Assembly: GCA_938008425.1 (NCBI GenBank)
Contig: CALLKH010000154.1
Coordinates: 1-5,197, forward strand
Reading direction: 5' to 3'
Source: an uncultured Planctomycetaceae bacterium
GTDB lineage: Bacteria; Planctomycetota; Phycisphaerae; UBA1845; UTPLA1
DNA: 5,197 nucleotides
The position numbers were made by a program, and so were the translations under genes. Under the pieces are notes generated by a model. That model was not told where the DNA came from. It did not search any database and saw nothing but the letters and a program-made list of their open reading frames with translations. Below, piece by piece: positions 1 through 5,197 of this stretch (positions are counted from its first letter, which is position 1; the number at the start of each line of letters is the position of its first letter).

Positions 1-26
1 AAGAGCGAATTTCTGACAATTCGCTC
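1..26 (-). terminator. Probable intrinsic terminator of the operon, cut by the window edge
   Basis: GAGCGAATT (3-11) and AATTCGCTC (18-26) form a perfect 9-bp stem with a 6-nt loop (12-17). On the minus strand the stem is followed by TT at the last two bases, so a T-tract may continue beyond the window. The hairpin lies about 117 nt after the DUF4340 stop codon. On the plus strand no T-tract follows. The rest of the 142-nt tail contains the second inverted repeat and no supportable gene. Confidence 0.5.
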
Positions 27-56
27 GGTATTCGGTCCACTCTCGATTCTCATAGG

Positions 57-100
57 GCCCTTTCGGTCCGACATCGGCATTACAGGAGCATCGAAAGGGC
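57..100. repeat. Inverted repeat downstream of the DUF4340 gene
   Basis: GCCCTTTCG (57-65) and CGAAAGGGC (92-100) form a perfect 9-bp inverted repeat with a 26-nt spacer. Inside the spacer is a small nested palindrome, CCGA-CA-TCGG (68-77). No T-run follows on either strand, so it is not a classical terminator. It lies in the probable 3' untranslated region of the operon and could be an mRNA 3'-end structure or a protein-binding site. Confidence 0.4.
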
Positions 101-142
101 GCGACGGTACCCGAATCAACGCGAAGGTCAATATCGCAGGGC

Positions 143-2407
143 CTACGGCTTCTGGAAGTCCGTCACCTGCTTGGACAGTTTCGTGACGTCATCGGGGCCG
201 ATGACGAAGACTCGATCCGCTATGGCCGCCGTCGATGCATAGCGACCGCCTTCGGTCGGAATCTTGCTGGAGATGCGAAGCTGCTGTTCTTCGCCCTGTT
301 CGTTCCTTACGGTGATCGTCAGGGCGGGATCGTCGAGCTGGAATTCGGCGGGATTCGCTCCGGCGTAGGCGACGTAGCGCTGCGAATGAAGATCTCGAAG
401 GGCGTTCAACAGGGCGGTGATTTTCGCGGCGTCCACAGGGAACGTCGATTCACCGACCAGCGTCCAGCCTTCGCCCTTCTTCTCAAATGCGAACGACTCC
501 GCACCGCCGAACGCGAGCGACTCGATGCTCGACGGTTCGGTTCGAAGAATGTTCGTATCGAGCAATTCTGACTCGAGGTCGTCGGCGATCTTGCCGTCGA
601 CTTCGCAGATCACGTCGGCGCCGTCGCGCATGGCGTAGACTTTGTCGTCGTGGCGAGCGAAGAGAATCGTGTGCTGCTCAGTCGTCGGCGCGGGCGGCGA
701 TGCATCCTCGCCCTCGGTCGCGGCGCCGGGAAGCGTCAACGTGACACTCGCTCGAATGGCCGGTTCATTCAGGCCGTATGTCGCCGCATCAGATGCGGGG
801 GCGACGACGCGCCGTCCGCGAAGCGACGAAAGATCCGCGAGAATCTTCTCGAGGTTGGGCAGTTCCACGCCGCCCGTCACCGGAGACGTCATCTCCCAGT
901 CGTTGATCTTCTTCGAAACGGATCGGGTGATGCCGTCGCGAACGACTTGAACCGCGGTCGCGTTTGACGAGTCAAACGACAGCATCTCCCGGCTTCGGAA
1001 CGTGATCGGCCGCACCGCGAGACTGTCGGCCGTCGCGGTGGGGACGACGGCGATGGCGTTGTCTGTTTCGTTCTTCACATAGACGCCCGTTCGGCTGGGT
1101 GTGAGGCCGCCGATGCGAAGCTTGACCGGCGCCGGCTGGCCTGTGAGCGAAATCTCGAGCGTCGCGCGGGGGGCTTCAAATCCGAACGCCGCGCTTTCGC
1201 CTTCCTCAAAGCCGAGCGCCTTCGCCTCTCGAATCGCCTTGAGCAAGTCATCGACCGCGGCGTACTCCGCCGATTCAACCGGCGTCATGCCGTCGTCACC
1301 CGCGATGCTCCACTGGGCGCCGAGCTTGACCAGCTTGAGAAACTCCCCGTCGACGTTCATGCTGATCGCATTGGCCCGATTGGTGTCGAAGCCGGCGATT
1401 CGCTTGTCCCGCAGATCAGAAAGCGTCGGACCGAGATCCGCCATCAGGGACTGATTCACCTGAAAAACGGCGTTCGACGCGGGCTCGACCATCTTCGCGA
1501 ACGCCCGATCCTCGGCGGTTCCACCCAGGGCGAGGGCGATCGTCGACGTGGTCACGTCGTACTCGATGTCAGTCGGCTGACTGGTCGGGCCGGCCGTTTC
1601 CTTCGGCGTTTTCTGCTCGGTGGTGATGGCCACGGTCAGGCGCGGTTCCGTCAGTCCGTAGGGATGCAGCGACGCCGGCTCGTCCTCGACGAATTGAAGC
1701 GCGCTGAGATTGGCGACGCCGTTCAGAATCTTGTTGACCAGCGCCAGGTCCGCGCGCGCCCTGACCGGTTCTTCGATCGTCCAGCCTTCATCGGCCTTGG
1801 CCAGCGTGAAATTCTGGCTGCCGGAGATCTGAATGCGAACCGCGTCGGCGGTCTTGAACTCGGCCACGCGCTTGCCGCGGTACTCCGCCGGCTTGCGACG
1901 CAGATCGGCGGCGAGATCGGAATTGACGAGATAGACCTTCGGCTCACCCTCGATCTGGACATAGGTACGGGTCGAGAGCTTCTGGCCCGCACCGACCTTG
2001 ATCACCCGCGATTTGCCGTCCTTGTCGGTGAACTTGATGATCTTCAGCGGCTTGTTGAGCGAGGTCAGTTCGTCGGAGATTTTCTCGCCCTTACCGTCGT
2101 TGTAGACCGTCGTGTACTCCATGCCGACGACTTTGCCGACATCGCCATTCACCGCGAACTGCTCGGCCGATCCGACGGCGGGGGCGGTCATCTTCCATTT
2201 ACCGTCCTCGCGAACGAACGAGCAGGTCGGGCCTTCCCCCTGCTTGATTTCAAACGCGTTGACGTCGTCGGCCGTCAACTCGAAGAGCGGCTTGGGGCCC
2301 GTGTCCACGACCTTGTTCGCGTCATCCGCGGAGGGCTGGGCGAGCCAGACGCCGACCACCGCGAGAAGAAGCGCCACGACCAGCATGAGGGTTGTTTTTG
2401 GATTCAT
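143..2407 (-). CDS. Membrane-anchored protein with five tandem DUF4340-type repeats (754 aa)
   Basis: An N-terminal hydrophobic helix (about residues 5-22) after a short Lys-containing start acts as a signal anchor. There is no lipobox Cys, so most of the protein should be extracytoplasmic. The rest can be parsed into five repeats of the DUF4340 type (strand-rich, of unknown function): about 40-184, 185-340, 341-478, 479-624 and 625-754. Each has a conserved Trp in a G/N-x-W-like context (W71, W209, W366, W504, W648), then a helix, then a (Y/F)-G-L-x-x-P-like motif ending at P120, P255, P413, P549 and P694. Several repeats end in an R-x-(K/R)-R-like boundary motif (YRGKRVAEF 176-184, LRDKRIAGF 332-340, FRSREMLSF 470-478). 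Low-complexity linkers rich in Pro, Thr and Glu interrupt repeat 2 (about 264-284) and repeat 4 (about 560-578). No catalytic motif is visible. The gene follows the GldG-like gene after 76 nt in the same direction, a common pairing, so it probably works in the same ABC transport complex. DUF4340 assignment is confident; the biochemical role is unknown. Confidence 0.85.
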   Translation of the reverse strand: MNPKTTLMLVVALLLAVVGVWLAQPSADDANKVVDTGPKPLFELTADDVNAFEIKQGEGPTCSFVREDGKWKMTAPAVGSAEQFAVNGDVGKVVGMEYTTVYNDGKGEKISDELTSLNKPLKIIKFTDKDGKSRVIKVGAGQKLSTRTYVQIEGEPKVYLVNSDLAADLRRKPAEYRGKRVAEFKTADAVRIQISGSQNFTLAKADEGWTIEEPVRARADLALVNKILNGVANLSALQFVEDEPASLHPYGLTEPRLTVAITTEQKTPKETAGPTSQPTDIEYDVTTSTIALALGGTAEDRAFAKMVEPASNAVFQVNQSLMADLGPTLSDLRDKRIAGFDTNRANAISMNVDGEFLKLVKLGAQWSIAGDDGMTPVESAEYAAVDDLLKAIREAKALGFEEGESAAFGFEAPRATLEISLTGQPAPVKLRIGGLTPSRTGVYVKNETDNAIAVVPTATADSLAVRPITFRSREMLSFDSSNATAVQVVRDGITRSVSKKINDWEMTSPVTGGVELPNLEKILADLSSLRGRRVVAPASDAATYGLNEPAIRASVTLTLPGAATEGEDASPPAPTTEQHTILFARHDDKVYAMRDGADVICEVDGKIADDLESELLDTNILRTEPSSIESLAFGGAESFAFEKKGEGWTLVGESTFPVDAAKITALLNALRDLHSQRYVAYAGANPAEFQLDDPALTITVRNEQGEEQQLRISSKIPTEGGRYASTAAIADRVFVIGPDDVTKLSKQVTDFQKP

Positions 2408-2427
2408 CGCCGGAGACCTTGCTTCAT
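2404..2427 (-). CDS. Possible 7-codon upstream mini-ORF overlapping the DUF4340 gene start
   Basis: ATG at 2427 opens a 7-codon frame (MKQGLRR) whose TGA overlaps the ATG of the DUF4340 gene in an ATGA arrangement. Such overlaps allow termination-reinitiation coupling. The AAGG ribosome-binding candidate of the large gene lies inside this mini-ORF. No good Shine-Dalgarno sequence precedes the mini-ORF itself, only CAGTGG. A chance ATG is quite possible. Confidence 0.15.
   Translation of the reverse strand: MKQGLRR
2417..2420 (-). promoter_or_regulatory. Weak Shine-Dalgarno site of the DUF4340-repeat gene
   Basis: AAGG on the minus strand lies 9 nt upstream of the ATG at 2407. It is the only purine-rich match at usable spacing and is weaker than the GGAG of the preceding gene. 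The 76-nt gap to the previous stop has no convincing promoter, so transcription from upstream is the simplest reading. Confidence 0.45.
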
Positions 2428-2475
2428 ATCAATACCACTGAAATCGATCGGGTGATGCCAACACGTCGGCACCTG

Positions 2476-2497
2476 TCCGGCGCCTAACGCCGCCGGA
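2476..2497 (-). other. Hairpin spanning the stop codon of the GldG-like gene
   Basis: A perfect 7-bp inverted repeat (TCCGGCG at 2476-2482, CGCCGGA at 2491-2497) flanks an 8-nt loop containing the TAG stop (2484-2486). No T-tract follows on the minus strand, so it is not an intrinsic terminator. It could damp translation or stabilise the mRNA between the two genes. It may also be accidental, because one arm encodes the terminal Arg codons in GC-rich sequence. Confidence 0.3.
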
Positions 2498-5177
2498 TGA
2501 ACCATAACAGGATGCCGGGCGCGATGACGATGACGGGCCAGCCGAACCACACGAACCACTGCGTCAGCTTGCGTTCATCGTCGCCGAGAGCACGAACGCG
2601 CGGCACGGGGATGACGCCCTGGCCGATGAGGTTTTCCTGCCAGCTCAGCCAGTACATCGCATTCACAAAGAGATCGAGGCTTTCCTTCGGCTCGGGGCCG
2701 AATCGCGCCCGCGTCGTATCGACGAGCACCGGCTGGCTCACGTATCGATCCCGAACGCACGAGCCCAGTCCCGTCGCCACCATGCGCGTGGCCGACTTGC
2801 CGTCTTTACCCTGCTTCTTTGCGGCGTACATCAACTCGAACGGTCCGCGGTCCACGTTGCCGTCGAGGCGGATGACGCCGTCCGACTTGGGGTTGTTGAT
2901 CTGGTTCACGATGTTGATCAACCCCTCGATGCCGACGCCGATGTAGTTGGGGCGCTTCGGGATCGACACGACCCCCTGGATCGTGACGCCCTCGGGCAGC
3001 TCTTCGAGCCGGTCAACCGGGGCGCAGTCGTTTGCGAGAAAGCGGCTTCCCGTCAGCGGCTTGCCGATGGGGTGTCCACTGAAACCGGTGAGCGGGAGAT
3101 AACTGAATTTCTGGACGTTGACGGTGACGCCTTCCGTGGACTGGTCCGGATCGACCATCAGAACGCGGGTGGCGTTGTCGAGGCGCAGCCCCCAATCCTG
3201 TTCGAGCATCGGCTGATAGCCGTACATCGGTGAGCGGAACTGGCCGGTGAACATGTCGCGCTGCGGCGGATCCCAGAGCCCCATGAAAAGTACGCCGGAT
3301 GCCTTCGCGATGTGTTCCTGAACAAGCTTTCGCTGTTCATCACCGAAAGTCGGCTGCGGCTCCTGCTGCTGGCCGAAGGGATTCGGCGGCGCCGGCGGGG
3401 CGGGGGGCAGGAGCACGAGGATTTCATTCAGTCCTTCCTCGATCTCGGGCTTCTCGGGCGCCGTGGCGATATTCCACTCGTAGAGCTTGAAATTCGCCGC
3501 CTCGAGCCGTGTGCGGAGTTCGGTCAATTCCATCGCCATCAGGCTGCTCTGGGGCGGCGGCGGCATGAAGGGACTGCGCTGCTGCGGCGGTGGCGGCTCA
3601 AACGAGACAAACGTTACGGCGGCGAAGGGCTTCTCCGCCTTGAGCGCCAGAATGGCCGAGGAGATGGCGCTGTCTCCGTTGAACGTGCGAGCCTCATCCT
3701 CCTTTTCGTCGCGGGCGCCGGGAATGCTCTCACGAACACGCCACACGGTGCCGAAGTCGATCACCCTCAGCTTGTTGCTTACTTCGACGACGACGGAGTT
3801 ATCTTCCTTGAGCTTGTCGGCGATCGAGCCGAACTTCAGTTCGGGCAGTGCGCCCAGATCAGTCTCGACCTTCGCGACGACTTCTTTCAGCGGGCGGAAC
3901 ATGGCCTCGTCGCGGGCAAGGTCGAGGAACTGCTTCGAAAGCGTGTCAATAATCGAAAGCTGATCGGCCAGATCATTGAGCAGCTGTTGGCAGGCGGCCA
4001 CGTTCTTCTCCAACCGGCTCGTGCGATCGCGCGACTGCGCCAGGGCCTGACGGAGCTGTTCGGGGTCGTTGGCGTCGATGACGCCGAGCAGCTGCAGCCG
4101 CGTCTTTCGCAGATCCTCGCCCATGTCCTGAAGGATGTCGCCGACTTCCAGCTGCATGACGAACGGACCGTTCTGCGTCTTGATGGTCCACTTGGCGTGC
4201 TGCCGGACGATCGGATAATTCTTGCCGAAGGAATCGGTGCGGGCGACGAGACCGTCGAGCGTCGCGCCGGCCTCGACGCCCTTGTCGGCGAAGGCCTTGA
4301 GTGCCGCTCGAATGTCATCCGGCAGCGGCGCATCGTCTTCTCCGATGGTCCGGCGGAGCGAACTGATCGTCGCCTGGGCGCCTGAAGCCACTTCTCGAAG
4401 CATCTTGATGTCCGGGGCGTCGGGCTTTGTAACCTCATCGGCGAGTCCGGTCAGCTCGCTCAGCAGGCGGCCGATGACGTCGAACGCCTGGCTCAGATTC
4501 GCGGCGGACTGCTTGGCCCGTTCGGTCGCCTCGGCATACTTGGGTATGCCGACCGCCGGCGTCAGCTGGCTGATTTCCTCGGCGGCTTTCGCGAGGTCGT
4601 CGTCGATTTCCTTGAGCTTCAGGTTGATCTGGGTGAAGAGCGGAAAATCGCTGAGCCAGCTTTTCTGGCCCAGAAGCATCGCCGCCTGGCCGCGGATCTT
4701 GTTCAGCTCCTCGGCGGTTCGGGTCCGGGCGTCTTCAAATGCCTGGAGCGCCTGCTTGTGCTTGTCGGCCTCACCGCCAAACGTCGAATTCAGCCGCGCG
4801 GAGAGTTCCTCGCGTTGCCGATCCGTCGCCACGTGGGTGACGTTCACCCGGTTTGAAAACGTACGGAGTTCGTAGCAGTAGTCCATCAACTGTTCGATGT
4901 AGGTCTGCTGCTTTTCGTCGTCCGGATCGGGCGGGTAAAGAAGCGAGATTTGAATGTCGGCGGGAGAATCGGCGAGGATGCGCTTGGTGCGCTCGCTTAC
5001 GCCGTAGCCGCCGATCGTCGCGATGTCTTCGCGATGGAATCGAAGCGACGCGATCCAGTTGATCGCGCCGACCAGTGCGGCCGCGACGATGATCGAGATC
5101 GCGACGTTGAGGCCGATCGCCAGCCGCCGCCCCGTGCCGTGGGATTCAATCGCAGGTTCGTTGGTGTTTACCGCCAT
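2484..5177 (-). CDS. GldG-like ABC transporter auxiliary protein with large helical insertion (897 aa)
   Basis: This is probably the extracytoplasmic auxiliary subunit of a GldFG-type ABC-2 transporter. A membrane helix at about residues 20-43 follows a basic N-terminus, and a second at about 873-893 is followed by a terminal RRR. This implies both ends in the cytoplasm and about 830 residues outside. The family N-terminal signature is at 58-82 (YGVSERTKRIL, then a strand ending in LLYP), with a second strand at 109-118. Residues of about 121-460 are an extra, mainly helical, charge- and Ala/Leu-rich region with coiled-coil character. The family resumes at about 462-524, including TFNGDSAISSAIL at 498-510. 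The usual GHGE-like motif after this strand is missing; proline tracts at 527-543 and 589-600 occupy the area. The C-terminal part carries LFVNAMYWLSW (836-846), typical of the family. GldG-like proteins are usually about 450-600 aa, so this one is unusually long. Family membership is firm; the transported substrate is unknown, and gliding cannot be inferred. Confidence 0.85.
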   Translation of the reverse strand: MAVNTNEPAIESHGTGRRLAIGLNVAISIIVAAALVGAINWIASLRFHREDIATIGGYGVSERTKRILADSPADIQISLLYPPDPDDEKQQTYIEQLMDYCYELRTFSNRVNVTHVATDRQREELSARLNSTFGGEADKHKQALQAFEDARTRTAEELNKIRGQAAMLLGQKSWLSDFPLFTQINLKLKEIDDDLAKAAEEISQLTPAVGIPKYAEATERAKQSAANLSQAFDVIGRLLSELTGLADEVTKPDAPDIKMLREVASGAQATISSLRRTIGEDDAPLPDDIRAALKAFADKGVEAGATLDGLVARTDSFGKNYPIVRQHAKWTIKTQNGPFVMQLEVGDILQDMGEDLRKTRLQLLGVIDANDPEQLRQALAQSRDRTSRLEKNVAACQQLLNDLADQLSIIDTLSKQFLDLARDEAMFRPLKEVVAKVETDLGALPELKFGSIADKLKEDNSVVVEVSNKLRVIDFGTVWRVRESIPGARDEKEDEARTFNGDSAISSAILALKAEKPFAAVTFVSFEPPPPQQRSPFMPPPPQSSLMAMELTELRTRLEAANFKLYEWNIATAPEKPEIEEGLNEILVLLPPAPPAPPNPFGQQQEPQPTFGDEQRKLVQEHIAKASGVLFMGLWDPPQRDMFTGQFRSPMYGYQPMLEQDWGLRLDNATRVLMVDPDQSTEGVTVNVQKFSYLPLTGFSGHPIGKPLTGSRFLANDCAPVDRLEELPEGVTIQGVVSIPKRPNYIGVGIEGLINIVNQINNPKSDGVIRLDGNVDRGPFELMYAAKKQGKDGKSATRMVATGLGSCVRDRYVSQPVLVDTTRARFGPEPKESLDLFVNAMYWLSWQENLIGQGVIPVPRVRALGDDERKLTQWFVWFGWPVIVIAPGILLWFIRRR
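3798..4817 (-). other. Helical coiled-coil-like insertion in the GldG-like protein (about residues 121-460)
   Basis: This segment sits between the N-terminal GldG strand pair and the strand at about 462-473 that normally follows it closely. It is rich in Ala, Leu, Glu, Asp, Lys, Arg and Gln with few Gly or Pro. Stretches such as 136-170, 185-205, 215-250, 258-310 and 350-440 read as long amphipathic helices. A short strand-like patch at about 330-346 (around GPFVMQLEVGD) may separate two helical hairpins. The boundaries are judged by eye and could shift by 10-20 residues. By topology the segment should lie outside the cytoplasmic membrane. Confidence 0.6.
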
Positions 5178-5197
5178 CGCTTCGACTCCAGAACCTT
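5168..5197 (-). CDS. C-terminal tip of upstream gene, probably an ABC-2 type (GldF-like) permease; partial
   Basis: Only the last nine codons and a TAA stop (5168-5170) are in the window, reading KVLESKRWR on the minus strand. The frame is open to the window edge. A short basic tail of the form VLES(K/R)RWR after the last membrane helix is what I recall for permeases that sit just upstream of GldG-like proteins, and an ABC permease is the expected neighbour of a GldG-like gene. The stop lies inside the start region of the GldG-like gene, giving a 10-nt overlap that points to translational coupling in one operon. The assignment rests on nine residues plus context. The frame could be open by chance, so the call is tentative. 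Confidence 0.5.
   Translation of the reverse strand, partial: KVLESKRWR
5186..5189 (-). promoter_or_regulatory. Shine-Dalgarno site of the GldG-like gene
   Basis: On the minus strand the sequence TGGAG precedes the ATG at 5177. Its GGAG core ends 8 nt before the start codon, which is ideal spacing. It supports ATG 5177 as the start even though the reading frame stays open to the window edge. The site lies within the coding end of the upstream gene, as expected for overlapping operon genes. Confidence 0.65.

Noticed and set aside
1..74. Short minus-strand frame starting with ATG at 74 and open to the window edge
   Set aside because: It has only 24 codons in view, no ribosome-binding site before the ATG, and it runs through the probable terminator hairpin.
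143..2407. Possible lipoprotein signal in the DUF4340 protein
   Set aside because: There is no Cys near the end of the N-terminal hydrophobic helix; the first Cys is residue 62. A signal anchor fits better.
1664..2455. Plus-strand open frame of 263 codons opposite the DUF4340 gene
   Set aside because: It is antisense to repeats 1 and 2 of the DUF4340 protein. Its repetitive Leu/Asp/Arg composition mirrors the sense codons, and it shows no motif of its own.
2408..2483. Possible internal promoter for the DUF4340 gene (TTGGCA and a TATTGATAT-like stretch on the minus strand)
   Set aside because: At 17-18 nt spacing from TTGGCA the -10 hexamer would be GTGGTA or TGGTAT, a poor match. The better A/T-rich stretch is spaced too far away. 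Read-through from the upstream genes is simpler.
3312..4385. Plus-strand open frame of 357 codons opposite the GldG-like gene
   Set aside because: It lies wholly antisense to a protein with clear family motifs. Its translation is Arg/Leu/Asp-rich with no recognisable domain, which is the usual mirror frame of a high-GC gene.
4222..4875. Plus-strand open frame of 217 codons, very Ser/Ala/Arg-rich
   Set aside because: It is the antisense shadow of the coiled-coil insertion. The Ser richness is what antisense reading of this coding sequence yields, and no domain is recognisable.

Overview
The window is a compact stretch of high-GC bacterial DNA, almost entirely coding, with all genes on the minus strand. 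The gene order (read right to left) is the 3' tip of an upstream gene, probably an ABC-2 type permease, then a very large GldG-like membrane-anchored protein (897 aa), then a membrane-anchored protein built from DUF4340-type repeats (754 aa). The high GC, the proline-rich tracts, the 'TSQPT'-type linkers and this gene pair suggest a member of Planctomycetota, possibly Phycisphaerae-like. This taxonomic call is an inference from style and gene content; no marker gene is present.

Layout: 5168-5197 holds the last codons of the upstream gene, which overlaps the GldG-like start by 10 nt. The GldG-like gene fills 2484-5177. A 76-nt spacer (2408-2483) carries a hairpin over the stop codon and a possible 7-codon mini-ORF that ends in an ATGA overlap with the next start. 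The DUF4340-repeat gene fills 143-2407. The non-coding tail (1-142) contains two inverted repeats. The outermost is a 9-bp hairpin at the window edge that looks like the operon's terminator.

Reading of the system: GldG-like proteins are auxiliary subunits of GldFG-type ABC-2 transporters (ATPase plus permease plus extracytoplasmic GldG), and DUF4340 proteins are frequent neighbours. Here the two extracytoplasmic parts are elaborated. The GldG-like protein has about 340 extra, mostly helical, coiled-coil-like residues inserted near its N-terminus and has lost the usual GHGE-type motif, which is replaced by proline tracts. The DUF4340 protein can be parsed by eye into five tandem repeats, each with a conserved Trp followed 45-49 residues later by a conserved Pro. 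The two proteins probably form the envelope-spanning part of an ABC transport complex with unknown substrate. Nothing in the window reveals the substrate or shows a role in gliding. No RNA genes, mobile elements or CRISPR arrays were seen.
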